A stretch of DNA of 64,000 bases from Lysinibacillus mangiferihumi (GCF_003049665.1 NZ_PYWM01000017.1:1-64000), one strand, 5' to 3'; positions 8,745-18,129 are shown, counted from the first letter of the stretch. The notes: a model not told the origin generated them from the sequence alone. Made by a program: numbers and translations.

Positions 8745-10472
8745 ATGTTTTCAAGTATTCGACCTAAGGCCGAGCTAGAACAATTGCTAAAGCGAGGGAC
8801 CAACTTAAGTGCAACAGGCCGTTTCAACAAGACATTGGCATTTAATCATTTTAATAAACAAGATGAAGAAAATTTAAAGGCTCTTTTTTATAAACTGAAG
8901 GATATTACGCCTTCTATGAATGCAATATTTAAAAATTATTTAAATGAAATCTCTCCCTCCTCTCAACAAACGATCAGTGAAGAAAATATTAGTCGCTATT
9001 TAACGCAATTTTTCTTGGCCACTCGTGATGATGAATATGTGGATGAAACGGTAAAGTTTTTTAATCTGTTTCGAAAAAACCAATATGAACCTGGTAAGTT
9101 AATTGTAGTATTTAACCAATTTGCTTTTTATATTACGACTTACATTTTACATAACTTTGGTTTAAAACCATACAAAGCTTTTGAGTATATGAAATCTTTC
9201 CAATCAGCTGTCAATGTTGACCAGGAACTACTTGTGGAAGTATTAACAGAGCGTATTATCGAGAACGTTGTCGCTGAAATTTCTTCACTCATGGATGTAA
9301 ATGCAAAAATTATGTACATGAAAGATTTAGTATTTAGTTTAGATAAACAAAATGAAGAAATACAATCATCTACTGCCGCAACGGAGGAAATTGCCGCATC
9401 GATTAATGAAGTTGCTCGTATGTCCTCGCATATTTCCGAGAAAACAACGGAATCAGTTGATCATGCTGTGAAAGGTAAGAATGCCATTGAGCATGCTTTA
9501 TCAGAAATTTTTAAAACGGAAGAAACGTTTACTACCATCGTTGATTCGTTTACTGAGTTACAAAAACGCGTCAATGATATCGAACACGTTGTGACTTTAA
9601 TAAATCAAATTGCCGATCAAACAAACTTACTTGCACTGAATGCCTCAATTGAAGCTGCTCGTGCTGGTGAACATGGCAAAGGTTTTGCTGTTGTAGCGCA
9701 AGAAGTCCGCAAGTTAGCAGAAGGAACGGTTTCCGCTCTTAGTGAAGTATCGACAAATGTTCACCATCTGAAAAGTTACTCCAATGATGTTTCGCATTCC
9801 ATAACAGAAACAACAACGATTATTAAAGAAGCAACGATTGAGGCAAAACAATCATTACCATTGCTAAATGCTATTGTCGCTGCAATTGAAGGAATTAATC
9901 TCGATGTGACAAATACGGCTGCCATTTCGCAGGAGCAAGCTGCTGCCATTGACGAAGTATCAGCACGAATGATTGAAATTTCCGGCCATCAAGATGATAT
10001 TCGTGATTATAGTTATAATACATCCAGCGATATTCACTTACTCGGGCAAGAAATTAATCGCTTCCGTAATGATATTATCGCGAATAATAATGTCCAGTTA
10101 TCTTCCATTGCTTTATTACAACTTTCAAAAGCAGACCATATTTTATGGAAATGGCGTATTTATAATATGTTCCTCGGTTTAGAAGAAGTGCAACCAAGCG
10201 ACGTGTCTTCACATACTGAATGCCGACTCGGTAAATGGTATAGTGCTCCTCGGACAGTGGAACGTTTTGGTCATTTACAAGATTTTCGTGAATTAGACGA
10301 ATACCACTTACAAGTGCATAAATCGGCTAAGTTGGCTGCGGAAGCATATCAAGAAGGCAATATTCAAAAGGCTGATGGACATTTAAAAGAGGTAGACGAA
10401 GCATCGAAGCGTGTTCTATTCTATATTAATAATTTAATTGCATACTTGGAAAAAGAACGTGTTATGCAGTAA
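8745..10472 (+). CDS. Soluble chemoreceptor: globin-like sensor, MCP signalling domain, CZB domain
   Basis: A 575-residue protein without membrane helices. Residues 1-190 resemble the protoglobin sensor of HemAT; residues 205-440 are a methyl-accepting signalling coiled coil with the hairpin tip [20 protein letters not shown] and [16 protein letters not shown]; residues 460-575 are a CZB zinc-binding domain with an early His in ADHILW, CRLGKWY and HLQVH, matching the family Hx/CxxGxW/HxxxH pattern. Where HemAT has its proximal heme histidine this protein seems to have FNLF, so the globin may not bind heme. GGGAGG precedes the start. It probably reports an intracellular cue such as zinc, redox state or oxidants to CheA. 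Confidence 0.85.
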   Translation: MFSSIRPKAELEQLLKRGTNLSATGRFNKTLAFNHFNKQDEENLKALFYKLKDITPSMNAIFKNYLNEISPSSQQTISEENISRYLTQFFLATRDDEYVDETVKFFNLFRKNQYEPGKLIVVFNQFAFYITTYILHNFGLKPYKAFEYMKSFQSAVNVDQELLVEVLTERIIENVVAEISSLMDVNAKIMYMKDLVFSLDKQNEEIQSSTAATEEIAASINEVARMSSHISEKTTESVDHAVKGKNAIEHALSEIFKTEETFTTIVDSFTELQKRVNDIEHVVTLINQIADQTNLLALNASIEAARAGEHGKGFAVVAQEVRKLAEGTVSALSEVSTNVHHLKSYSNDVSHSITETTTIIKEATIEAKQSLPLLNAIVAAIEGINLDVTNTAAISQEQAAAIDEVSARMIEISGHQDDIRDYSYNTSSDIHLLGQEINRFRNDIIANNNVQLSSIALLQLSKADHILWKWRIYNMFLGLEEVQPSDVSSHTECRLGKWYSAPRTVERFGHLQDFRELDEYHLQVHKSAKLAAEAYQEGNIQKADGHLKEVDEASKRVLFYINNLIAYLEKERVMQ

Positions 10473-10513
10473 GTAGGAGGGACTACCCTCCTCTACTTTT
10501 GGGAGGTTTTAGC

Positions 10514-10795
10514 GTGAACAAGAGAGCGCTGATTAAATTTTTTGGAGATGTTTATGGAACAGGATATCGCTTTTTTATCAAACAAAAAGCGATAGAACTA
10601 GGCTTGAAAGGTTACTGCAAGTTAAATGCTCAAGAGCAAATAGAAGTAGAGGTAGAAGGTTCAAAAAAAGCAATAGATGAATTTCTTCTATTTGTTCAAA
10701 AGGGCGTTAGCTTACAAGCAGATTCTAATTCTTTTACTTTAGAACTTTTCGACGATTTAAAAGGTTATGTACGTATGGAGTCGGACATTGTTTAA
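10514..10795 (+). CDS. Acylphosphatase-like protein, divergent active site
   Basis: A 93-residue protein with the acylphosphatase fold pattern: FFGDVYGTGYRFF corresponds to the G-x-V-x-G-V-x-F-R loop and keeps the phosphate-binding arginine, and LGLKGYCKLN corresponds to LGLxGWVxN. In a direct alignment the catalytic Asn position holds Leu, with Asn one residue later. The start is GTG at 10514, 7 bases after GGGAGG; a TTG at 10499 lies inside the ribosome site. It follows the chemoreceptor gene by 41 bases. Activity is doubtful. Confidence 0.7.
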   Translation: MNKRALIKFFGDVYGTGYRFFIKQKAIELGLKGYCKLNAQEQIEVEVEGSKKAIDEFLLFVQKGVSLQADSNSFTLELFDDLKGYVRMESDIV

Positions 10796-10970
10796 GTCTG
10801 ACTTCTTTTTTCTACTCATTAACAGACTTTTGCTAATGGTCTTCTATAAAACGAACATACTATAAAGAATACACGCCTACCAAAATGTGAATTCTATCCA
10901 TTAGACAAGTGTATTTATTGAGAAACTTAGCAATTAGCAGTAAAATTTATGTAAGTCTTAAGATAATTAT

Positions 10971-10998
10971 TGAAACTTTATGTCGATTTTAACGTATT
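10971..10998 (+). promoter_or_regulatory. Sigma-W type ECF promoter
   Basis: TGAAAC, exactly 16 bases, CGTATT. This matches the Bacillus sigma-W consensus (TGAAAC N16 CGTA) without mismatch and lies 39 bases before the xpaC start. Confidence 0.8.
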
Positions 10999-11036
10999 AA
11001 AAGATAGACATATTGAAAAGCAAGGAGGAAGAAACG

Positions 11037-11687
11037 ATGCTCAGTATCGGACAGTTTTTCTCAAGACATACCGCTAGCCTTTTAATTTCTCTATCAACTG
11101 TTTCTATTACAGCGTTTGCGGCAAATCCAGGATTCTTCCTTGGTGGTTGTTTGTTCGCTGGAACCTATGCAACGAGCACAACATTGCTAAAACTCAGTCA
11201 AAAAAGAAAAGTTATGCACATAGCAGGAATTACAAAGGATGAGTATAAACATATTGATTTACAGCTATCGACAGCTAACAAACATATTCAAACATTAAGC
11301 CAAAACTATTTACGCGTACGTTCCGTGTCAGCCTTTAAGCAATTACTCGAAATGACACGTATTTCAAAAAACATTATCAAAATTGTCAAAACTGATCCAA
11401 GAAAGTTTTACAATGTGGAGCCATTTTTCTATGCGCATCTTCCTTCTGCTGTTGAATTGACTGAAAAGTATACTATGTTGTCAAAACAGCCTGTCAAAGA
11501 TAAAGAAATCCAAATTACATTATCAAAAACGCGTGAAACATTAGCGGATTTAAATTCCACGTTTCAAATTGACTTAAAGGATGCACTCTCTAATGATATC
11601 GATCATCTTCAAATGGAAATTGAATTCGCAAACCGTTCCAATTTAAAACGGAAAGAACAATTGGAATGGCGAGGCGAGGAAAAATGA
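11037..11687 (+). CDS. XpaC/YceG-like 5-bromo-4-chloroindolyl phosphate hydrolysis family protein
   Basis: A 216-residue protein with two adjacent N-terminal hydrophobic helices (about residues 10-50, including LLISLSTVSITAFAANPGFFLGG) and a long helical cytoplasmic domain. This is the XpaC layout, named from an old phenotype; its biochemical role is unknown. Start at 11037 follows AAGGAGGAAGAAACG. It overlaps the next gene by 4 bases and sits behind an ECF promoter, like the yce envelope-stress operon of B. subtilis. Confidence 0.75.
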   Translation: MLSIGQFFSRHTASLLISLSTVSITAFAANPGFFLGGCLFAGTYATSTTLLKLSQKRKVMHIAGITKDEYKHIDLQLSTANKHIQTLSQNYLRVRSVSAFKQLLEMTRISKNIIKIVKTDPRKFYNVEPFFYAHLPSAVELTEKYTMLSKQPVKDKEIQITLSKTRETLADLNSTFQIDLKDALSNDIDHLQMEIEFANRSNLKRKEQLEWRGEEK

Positions 11688-12754
11688 CAGCTAACAGAGA
11701 TGCTTTCGTCCATTTAGATTCATTGCAAGGAATCTCACCTCTTGTACAAAGCTATTTAGCATCGTCAAATCAAGAAGCGATGGAGACCTATGAGACATTG
11801 TCACCTCTTGCCCAAAGTCGTGCACTTTTATATGCAAGTCAAATTGACCTAAGTAGTTTTGAAACCGTATTATCATTAGGCCAAGACTCTCAACGTGCAG
11901 TCTCTCATTTTGCAGATCGTATGCTCGCCCAAGTGAAGGATAAAGATGTCACAAAAATTGGGCAAATGCTAGATTCCTTAATGCAAACATTAGATCGTGT
12001 AGACCCTGCGGCACTAGAGCCAAAAAAACCATCCTTCTTCAAAAAAATGTTCGGTAAAACGAGTCCAAGCGTCAAACAAACATTAACGGAATTTGAACGC
12101 ATTAGTATTCAAGTCGAACGAATTGGTGTTCAACTCGAACGTGCTCAACTACAATTGTTAAAAGACGTAGAAATGTTAGAACAGCTATATGCACACAATA
12201 GAGGATTTTTTGAAGAGCTTGCAACTGCCATTGCAGCTGGGCTGTTGAAAAAACAGCAAGCCATTGAAGTAGAGTTACCTACAAAAGTCGATATTGTACA
12301 AACAACGAAACAACCGCTAGCCGTTCAGCAGCTCAATGATTTCACTGCACAACTGGAAAGACTCGACCAACGTATTTATGATTTACAAGTGTCCCAGCAG
12401 GTTGCATTACAAACTGCCCCTCAAATACGGATGATTCAACAAGCTAATCAAACGCTTGCTGAGAAAATAGAGTTTTCAATTGTGACACTTATTCCTCTTT
12501 GGAAAAATCAATTGGCTATGATGTTATCCATGAATATGGATCATCATTACAATCAATTGGAAGAAAGACTAGCACGAACAAACGAGCGCTTTACTAGCCC
12601 TACTTTTGAACAGCAAGTAATGAAATTTAAAGAAACACAGCAGGAGCTTAAAACGGCCATTCAAGATGTTTTTGCTTTGCATACTGCTACAGAACAGGAT
12701 AGACAACATTTACAACTAGATGTTGCAGGGATGAAAAAAACAACGAAGGAATAA
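11684..12754 (+). CDS. telA: TelA/KlaA family toxic-anion resistance protein
   Basis: A 356-residue soluble, almost wholly helical protein with long heptad stretches (residues 120-260 and 290-356). The pattern SRALLYASQIDLSSFETVLS with following FADRML is the conserved N-terminal TelA core, and the PSFFKKMFG motif is typical. Family members are linked to tellurite, colicin and cell-envelope stress resistance. The start is the ATG in the ATGA overlap with xpaC, so the two are translationally coupled. Confidence 0.85.
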   Translation: MTANRDAFVHLDSLQGISPLVQSYLASSNQEAMETYETLSPLAQSRALLYASQIDLSSFETVLSLGQDSQRAVSHFADRMLAQVKDKDVTKIGQMLDSLMQTLDRVDPAALEPKKPSFFKKMFGKTSPSVKQTLTEFERISIQVERIGVQLERAQLQLLKDVEMLEQLYAHNRGFFEELATAIAAGLLKKQQAIEVELPTKVDIVQTTKQPLAVQQLNDFTAQLERLDQRIYDLQVSQQVALQTAPQIRMIQQANQTLAEKIEFSIVTLIPLWKNQLAMMLSMNMDHHYNQLEERLARTNERFTSPTFEQQVMKFKETQQELKTAIQDVFALHTATEQDRQHLQLDVAGMKKTTKE

Positions 12755-12778
12755 TCTGCTGGGTCGCTAAATATATAA

Positions 12779-12820
12779 AGGGGTGTCTCAGAAGTTTTCT
12801 GTGACACCCCTACTCATTTT
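12779..12820 (+). terminator. Terminator of xpaC-telA
   Basis: A 9-pair stem AGGGGTGTC/GACACCCCT around a 15-base loop with inner pairing, followed by ACTCATTTT; it also touches the end of the convergent gene. Confidence 0.75.
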
Positions 12821-13016
12821 ATGCGAAATACTCTTTGTAGTAACCACCGATATTACCAGTATTGTCAATAATGAAAATGAACTCTTCTGTTTCATTTTTC
12901 ACTTCATACTCTTTCCCTACTGTTAATACGTTGGAAACTAAATATTTTGATGCATTCGTATGTTTGCAAGTAACTGTACGAAGTGTTGGCGCATCTTTCC
13001 ATTTTAAATGTAACAT
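12819..13016 (-). CDS. DUF6501 family protein
   Basis: A 65-residue protein beginning MLHLKWKDAPTLRTVTCKHT and ending GNIGGYYKEYF, the conserved ends of a small Bacillales family (DUF6501) built of beta strands. The start at 13016 is preceded by AGAGAGGTAG; the longer frame begins in the ribosome site. Function unknown. Confidence 0.75.
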   Translation of the reverse strand: MLHLKWKDAPTLRTVTCKHTNASKYLVSNVLTVGKEYEVKNETEEFIFIIDNTGNIGGYYKEYFA

Positions 13017-13178
13017 AATTTCTCTACCTCTCTTTACTAGCACTTAGCTAACGTCTATTGTTTATTTTATACGATTTTAGCTCTTTTGTGGAGAAAAAAC
13101 TATAGAAGTCTATATTTTGTACTTAATGACGTTTTATTTACACATTTACCCTAATAAAATGATACTAGAGGTGTTGTT

Positions 13179-13274
13179 ATGAGTTTTGGTGGTGTTCCGC
13201 AATGGTTTTTTATCATCGCTGTTGCATTTGCCATCTGCTTTATTTTATATGCAGAATGGAATTCTAGAAAATAA
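13179..13274 (+). CDS. Very short single-helix membrane protein
   Basis: A 31-codon frame encodes one transmembrane helix (WFFIIAVAFAICFILY, residues 9-24) with a short polar N-terminus and a charged C-terminal tail (AEWNSRK). GAGGTG lies 6 bases before the ATG, and a hairpin with TTTTC follows 4 bases after the stop, both supporting a real gene. It resembles small respiratory or membrane-complex subunits in size only; no family assigned. Confidence 0.5.
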   Translation: MSFGGVPQWFFIIAVAFAICFILYAEWNSRK

Positions 13275-13277
13275 ATG

Positions 13278-13299
13278 AGTCCATTTGTTATGGGCTTTT
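13278..13299 (+). terminator. Terminator of the short membrane protein gene
   Basis: AGTCCAT pairs with ATGGGCT (one T-G pair) and runs into TTTTC. Confidence 0.5.
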
Positions 13300-13348
13300 C
13301 AAACTGTAGAAACTTGTTTTTTCTTTAAAGATACTTTTCTAACACTCG

Positions 13349-13382
13349 CAAGCCCTACCACGACTTTTCATGGTGGGGCTTG
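13349..13382. other. Intergenic 12-bp hairpin
   Basis: CAAGCCCTACCA and TGGTGGGGCTTG pair with a single wobble around a 10-base loop. There is no T-run on either side, so it is not a typical terminator. The rest of 13300-13514 shows no gene. Confidence 0.5.
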
Positions 13383-13514
13383 CCTAGTGCTATTACATTT
13401 ACAAGTAGATTTCCGGTACGGAGTGCTTTCCTATTACAGACGTGACTGAAGCATTCTATCAAGTGCCAGTACGGGCTGAAATCCATTGATGCTGAAGATA
13501 AACGAATGCTAAAC

Positions 13515-14246
13515 TTACTTCAGCGTTCGTTTTAAAAACTCTTTTGTACGTTCATGTTCTGGGTTTACTAGCACCTTCGATGGTGGTCCCTCTTCCACAA
13601 TTACCCCTTTATCCATAAATACAACACGATCTGCAACTTCCTTCGCAAACTCCATTTCATGTGTTACGATTAACATCGTATTTCCAGAATCCGCTAACTC
13701 TCGCATAACTTTTAAGACTTCCCCTACCATTTCTGGATCTAGCGCAGATGTCGGTTCATCAAATAGCATCACATCTGGATTCATCGATAATGCCCGCGCA
13801 ATCGCTACACGCTGCTTTTGACCACCAGATAGTTGACGCGGCTTAGCATTGACGTATTGATCCATACCGACGATTTTAAGATACTTCAAAGCTGTTTTCT
13901 CTGCTTCTTCTTTTGAACGTTTTAACACCTTTACTTGCCCTACTGTACAATTTTTTAACACATTATGATTGTTAAATAAATTAAACTGTTGGAAAACCAT
14001 GCCTAAATGGGTACGATAAGCTTTAATATTATGCTTTTCGTCTAAAATATTTTCCCCTTTATAAATAATTTCGCCACCGTTTGGCGTTTCAAGTAAATTA
14101 ATGCAACGTAAGAGTGTTGATTTACCGGAACCTGATGAACCGATTAAACATACAACCTCTCCTTTTTCTACTTTAAAATTCACATCTTTCAACACTTGGT
14201 TACGTCCAAATGATTTACTTAAATGCTCTATTTGAATGATTGCCAT
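13515..14246 (-). CDS. Amino-acid (probably lysine) ABC transporter ATPase
   Basis: A 243-residue polar-amino-acid ABC ATPase of the GlnQ/YckI type with Walker [11 protein letters not shown]-loop in MVFQQFNLF, signature [15 protein letters not shown], Walker [14 protein letters not shown] and the H-loop THE. The start at 14246 follows GGGGGACGAACAA. It is the last of three genes on the minus strand (binding protein, permease, ATPase) under a lysine riboswitch, which points to lysine as substrate. Its final codons overlap a hairpin (AAACGAACGCT/AGCATTCGTTT). Confidence 0.9.
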   Translation of the reverse strand: MAIIQIEHLSKSFGRNQVLKDVNFKVEKGEVVCLIGSSGSGKSTLLRCINLLETPNGGEIIYKGENILDEKHNIKAYRTHLGMVFQQFNLFNNHNVLKNCTVGQVKVLKRSKEEAEKTALKYLKIVGMDQYVNAKPRQLSGGQKQRVAIARALSMNPDVMLFDEPTSALDPEMVGEVLKVMRELADSGNTMLIVTHEMEFAKEVADRVVFMDKGVIVEEGPPSKVLVNPEHERTKEFLKRTLK

Positions 14247-14259
14247 TTGTTCGTCCCCC

Positions 14260-14985
14260 TTAGTCAATTTCCTTTAATTCTTTTTGATAAGCATCCGGTC
14301 CATCAAGGCGTTTTTCAACGTATAATAAAATTCTTGATGCCGTAAATGTCATGATAAAGTACAGCACACATGCAACAAAGAATGATTCGAAATAGCGGAA
14401 GTTATTACCTGATATTGATTTCGTTTGGAAAAATAGTTCCGTTACGCCAATCACACTTAAAACGGCCGTATCTTTAATATTCATAATTAATTGGTTGCCT
14501 GTTGCAGGTAAAATATTACGCGCAACTTGTGGTAATACGACATACATCATTATTTGCACATGTCCCATCCCAATGGCAGAAGCAGCTTCGTACTGTCCTT
14601 TATCAATGGAAACAATCCCTCCGCGAACAATTTCTGCCATATAAGCACCTGTATTAAGCGAAACGACTAAAATACCTGCCGTAATAAAGTGCATATCAAT
14701 CCCAAAAGCAATATCTAGTCCGTAAAATACTACCATTGCTTGTACAATCATTGGTGTACCACGGAAAAATTCTACATAGCATGTCAGTATAAAATTAAAA
14801 CATTTTAATACATAATATTTTATACCCTTTTTACGTACTGGAATGGTATGCATAATCCCAATAAAAAATCCGATAAATGCACCAATGACTGTACTGATAA
14901 TTGAAATAAGTAATGTATAATACGCACCTCGTAAAAACATTTGCCAGTTGTTTTCTATAATAGAAATGATCCAATCTAAACTCAT
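14260..14985 (-). CDS. Amino-acid (probably lysine) ABC transporter permease
   Basis: A 241-residue HisM/GlnP-type permease with about five membrane helices and the conserved EAA loop ([21 protein letters not shown]) that docks on the ATPase. Start follows AGGAGGAACATC. It ends 13 bases before the ATPase start, but is separated from the binding-protein gene by 284 bases containing a terminator, so expression is probably lower than that of the binding protein. Confidence 0.9.
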   Translation of the reverse strand: MSLDWIISIIENNWQMFLRGAYYTLLISIISTVIGAFIGFFIGIMHTIPVRKKGIKYYVLKCFNFILTCYVEFFRGTPMIVQAMVVFYGLDIAFGIDMHFITAGILVVSLNTGAYMAEIVRGGIVSIDKGQYEAASAIGMGHVQIMMYVVLPQVARNILPATGNQLIMNIKDTAVLSVIGVTELFFQTKSISGNNFRYFESFFVACVLYFIMTFTASRILLYVEKRLDGPDAYQKELKEID

Positions 14986-15203
14986 GATGTTCCTCCTAAC
15001 AACGCGTTGTTGCTTGATATCAAATATGCCTTAGCGAAATCATCTCTTCATTTGAATGATATTGCTTTATTCAAATTATGTGATACACACCATAGACATG
15101 AACATTTATTAGAAGGTGCCACCCTTCTATCTAAACGAAAATGATTGAGGCTGCCCCGCTTAGTAAAAATCCTTTTTATTTCAAAAGATTCATACATTTA
15201 TAT

Positions 15204-15246
15204 CAAAAAATAGCATACTAGAAGTACTTCCAGTATACTATTTTCC
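15204..15246 (-). terminator. Intercistronic terminator between binding protein and permease
   Basis: Nearly perfect inverted repeat AATAGCATACTAGAAG / CTTCCAGTATACTATT flanked by A6 on one side and T4 on the other. It follows the binding-protein gene by about 24 bases and would reduce readthrough into the permease. The remaining 15000-15200 holds only a short hairpin TAGAAGG/CCTTCTA at 15111-15130. Confidence 0.7.
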
Positions 15247-15269
15247 ATTTTGGCGCAACCCCAACTAAA

Positions 15270-16124
15270 TTACTGTGCTGCAGGTTGTTGAAGAATTGCT
15301 TCTTCCATAATTTTTTGGCGATCATCTTCTGAAATACCTTTTAGGATTTCATTGATTTTATCTAGACTTGCATCACCTTTACGTAAACCAACTGCAATTG
15401 AAGTATTTGAAATATCTGTATCAAAGCCTTCTTCGAATGATACAAATGTAAATTTGTCATTCGCTGCTGCAGCGGAAATACCTTCTGGACGCTCTGCTAC
15501 ATAACCATCAATTTTGCCAGCTTCTAAAGCGACACGCATTGCAGAGAAGTTCTCCATTGCTGTTTGTTTTTCTACGCCCTTAATTTGATCAATTACATTG
15601 TAATTAGACGTATTTAACTGTGAAGTAACTTTTGCACCTGAGAAATCTTGAATAGATTTTGCATCTTCATATTTACTACCTTTTTTAATAACCATTACGA
15701 AATCAGAAGTATAGTAGTTTTCTGTAAAATCAATTGTTTGTTTACGTTCTTCGGTTGGAGACATTCCCGCTACAATCGCATCAATTTTTTTGGATTGTAG
15801 TGCTGGAACTAAACCATCCCATTCCATTTTGACAATAACTAATTCTTTTCCTAAACCTTCAGCAATCTTTTTCGCCATTTGTACATCATAGCCGCCTGCA
15901 TATTCTGCATTATCAGCAATTTTTACTGCACCATTTGAATCATCTTGCTGTGTCCAGTTAAATGGAGGATAACCTGCTTCCATACCTATGCGGAATTCAC
16001 CACCTGTTTCTTCTTTCGCCGCATCACCTGATGCTTTGTCTTCCGATTTGTCTCCAGCACCACAAGCTGCTAACAAAATCGCTGTCATTGCCGTTAACAT
16101 AAATAGCAACCATTTTCTTTTCAT
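15270..16124 (-). CDS. Extracellular amino-acid (probably lysine) binding lipoprotein
   Basis: A 284-residue family 3 solute-binding protein. Signal peptide with lipobox LLAAC (residues 17-21), then the binding fold: FRIGMEAGYPPFNW, GYDVQMAKKIAEGLG, and VAGMSPTEERKQTIDFTENYY, the family signature. Start follows AAAGGGGAG. Lysine riboswitch control of this transcript suggests lysine uptake; close relatives bind Gln, His, Arg or Lys, so sequence alone does not settle it. Confidence 0.88.
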   Translation of the reverse strand: MKRKWLLFMLTAMTAILLAACGAGDKSEDKASGDAAKEETGGEFRIGMEAGYPPFNWTQQDDSNGAVKIADNAEYAGGYDVQMAKKIAEGLGKELVIVKMEWDGLVPALQSKKIDAIVAGMSPTEERKQTIDFTENYYTSDFVMVIKKGSKYEDAKSIQDFSGAKVTSQLNTSNYNVIDQIKGVEKQTAMENFSAMRVALEAGKIDGYVAERPEGISAAAANDKFTFVSFEEGFDTDISNTSIAVGLRKGDASLDKINEILKGISEDDRQKIMEEAILQQPAAQ

Positions 16125-16165
16125 CTAAAACTCCCCTTTTCTGTAAAAAAAATAAAGCAACTGTA

Positions 16166-16445
16166 CAAAAAAAGACCTAAGTTTTGAACTTAGGTCTTAC
16201 CTTTTATTGACAGTTGCCCAAATCCTCACTATAATTTCCATCATTCTGAGATAGCACAACCTAGTAAACTGGAATTAGATTTACTAGGACAGTCCTGCAC
16301 TTATTCACTGCAGACCCAGCATAAAAGTACGAGCTCCTTTTATACTTCGGCGATATTTCCTTCTCCATTACGTCTTCGCTTGCTTTAACTCAGCAATGGA
16401 CTAATAAATACCGCGCCTCTACCTCACAAAAACAAAAGTGAGGTT
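16166..16445 (-). promoter_or_regulatory. Lysine riboswitch (L box) with terminator
   Basis: The leader of the transporter reads, on the minus strand, GAGGTAGAGGCGCG (about 16427-16410), TCGCCGAAGTATAAAAGG with a long stem-loop, CTGGGTCTGCAGTGAATAAG, GGACTGTC and TTGTGCTATCTC (about 16258-16248). These are the conserved blocks of the lysine aptamer in correct order and spacing. A perfect 12-bp terminator (AAGACCTAAGTT/AACTTAGGTCTT) plus T-run lies at 16198-16166, about 40 bases before the binding-protein start. Binding of lysine should favour the terminator and shut off uptake. CCTCAC at 16439-16434 can pair with either of two GTGAGG copies, a plausible switch element. Confidence 0.92.
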
Positions 16446-16467
16446 TGTTTATTTAATTGATATTTAG

Positions 16468-16497
16468 ATATTACTATAAAGCTAGTCTATTCGTCAA
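16468..16497 (-). promoter_or_regulatory. Putative promoter of the lysine transporter operon
   Basis: On the minus strand TTGACG (16497-16492), 18-base spacer, TAATAT (16473-16468), placed about 25 bases upstream of the aptamer. Confidence 0.5.
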
Positions 16498-16499
16498 GA

Positions 16500-16749
16500 T
16501 AGTTTTATCATTTTTCTGACTAATGACAAAATTAGGTTATTATCCTTCTATAATCCATAAATTACATCTAAGAAAGTAGAAGTATTGTAATTATTATTTA
16601 ATATTTTTTCATAAAATATTATCATGTTCAACACTACCGACAATACAAAAGATTCAGTATTTTTCTATATTTAAAGGCCTTTAGACCAATTGTATAAGGC
16701 GAAATTTCGTCTATTCCTTCAGAAGCGAATTCCTCTCTATATATGGACA
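16500..16749. other. Gene-free intergenic region
   Basis: AT-rich, no frame with a ribosome site. I see only short inverted repeats and nothing assignable. Confidence 0.4.
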
Positions 16750-16786
16750 ACAAAAAGCCCTGCAAACCGTTAAATTTGCAGGGCTT
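16750..16786 (-). terminator. Terminator of odhAB
   Basis: A perfect 12-pair stem AAGCCCTGCAAA/TTTGCAGGGCTT with A-run on the left, read on the minus strand as T-run. Confidence 0.85.
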
Positions 16787-16805
16787 GAACACATATTTTT
16801 CTGTA

Positions 16806-18044
16806 TTAAGAATTTAATAATAAATCTTCTGGATTTTCAAGTAATTCTTTAACTGTTTTAAGGAAGCCTACAGAATCTTTACCATCGATAATGCGGTGGT
16901 CATAAGATAGTGCTAAGTACATCATAGGACGAATTTCTACTTCACCGTTCACTTCTACTGGACGTTTTTTAATTGAGTGCATACCTAAAATAGCAGCTTG
17001 AGTACCGTTCATAATAGGTGTTGACATTAATGAACCGAATACACCACCATTTGTAATCGTGAATGAACCACCTTGAAGATCAGCGATACCTAATTTTTTA
17101 TCGCGAGCTTTTTTAGCTAAATCTGCAATTGAATCTTCAATTTCAGCAAAGTTTTTACGGTCAGCATCGCGAACAACTGGTACTACTAAACCTTCTTCAG
17201 TTGATACAGCTACACCAATATCAAAGAAGTTATTTAAGTGAATTTCATCGCCAACGATTTGAGCATTCACATATGGGTATTTTTTAAGTGCAGCCACTAC
17301 TGCTTTTGTGAAGAATGACATGAAACCAAGCTTAGAGCCAGTTGACTCAAAGAATTGTTCTTTTTTACGTGAACGTAATGCCATTACGTTTGTCATATCT
17401 ACTTCATTGAATGTTGTAAGCATAGCAGTTGATTGCTTCACTTCTAATAGACGTTTAGCAATTGTTTGACGACGACGGCTCATTTTTTCAATTGTTACAC
17501 GAGATTCGTCAACAGCTACTACTGCTTTTGGTGCTGCTGGAGCTGCTTGTGGAGCTGCTACTGGTGCTGTACCATGAGCTGCAACGTCTTGAACACGTAC
17601 ACGGCCTTGTGGATCAACTGGAGATACAGCTGCAAGGTCAATACCTTTTTCACGAGCAAGTTTACGTGCTGCAGGAGACGCAATGACACGCTCACCTGAA
17701 GTTTCTTCTACAACTGGTGCTGGTGTTGGAGCTGCTGCTTGTGGCGCTGCTGGTGTTGGAGCTGCTGCTACTGGTGCTGCAGCTGGTGCTGGTGCTGCAC
17801 CTTCGCCAGCTTCTACAACTGCGATTACTTGACCTACAAGAACAGTATCGCCTTCTTCAGCTAAAATTTGTGTTAGTACGCCAGCTTCTTCAGAGATGAT
17901 TTCAGCGTTTACTTTATCTGTTTCAAGTTCAACGATAAATTCACCTTTTTCCACGCGGTCGCCCACTTTTTTAACCCACTGTGCAATACTACCTTCTGTA
18001 ATCGATTCTGCTAATTCAGGGACTTTAATTTCAGCCACTTTCAT
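16806..18044 (-). CDS. odhB: Dihydrolipoyllysine succinyltransferase, E2 of 2-oxoglutarate dehydrogenase
   Basis: A 412-residue E2 subunit that transfers the succinyl group to CoA in the TCA cycle. Lipoyl domain at residues 1-77 with lipoylated lysine in ETDKVN; Ala/Pro-rich linker 78-115; E3-binding domain in [19 protein letters not shown]; a second linker; catalytic domain 185-412 ending with [16 protein letters not shown], carrying the catalytic His and Asp. Usual length. It follows odhA by about 85 bases with a hairpin between, which may set the E1:E2 ratio. Confidence 0.96.
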   Translation of the reverse strand: MKVAEIKVPELAESITEGSIAQWVKKVGDRVEKGEFIVELETDKVNAEIISEEAGVLTQILAEEGDTVLVGQVIAVVEAGEGAAPAPAAAPVAAAPTPAAPQAAAPTPAPVVEETSGERVIASPAARKLAREKGIDLAAVSPVDPQGRVRVQDVAAHGTAPVAAPQAAPAAPKAVVAVDESRVTIEKMSRRRQTIAKRLLEVKQSTAMLTTFNEVDMTNVMALRSRKKEQFFESTGSKLGFMSFFTKAVVAALKKYPYVNAQIVGDEIHLNNFFDIGVAVSTEEGLVVPVVRDADRKNFAEIEDSIADLAKKARDKKLGIADLQGGSFTITNGGVFGSLMSTPIMNGTQAAILGMHSIKKRPVEVNGEVEIRPMMYLALSYDHRIIDGKDSVGFLKTVKELLENPEDLLLNS

Positions 18045-18076
18045 TTCCTCCTTTGATTAACGTGCATAATGCACAT

Positions 18077-18107
18077 AAAAGGGCTACCGCCTTAGGCAAG
18101 TAGCCCA
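18077..18107 (-). terminator. Hairpin between odhA and odhB
   Basis: On the minus strand GGGCTAC/GTAGCCC closes a 17-base loop and is followed by TTTTATG. It may be a leaky terminator or an mRNA processing and stability element. Confidence 0.55.
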
Positions 18108-18129
18108 GCTTCCAGTAATGTTGATATGT

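Noticed and set aside
15111..15141. T-box-like GGGTGGCACC on the minus strand upstream of the permease
   Set aside because: Only the core of the T-box sequence is present; there is no specifier stem, no AGTA motifs and no paired terminator. The sequence is explained by a short TAGAAGG/CCTTCTA hairpin.
17462..17899. Open frames on the plus strand inside odhB and odhA
   Set aside because: They are antisense shadows of the repetitive Ala/Pro linker and of odhA, with leucine-rich text and no ribosome sites.
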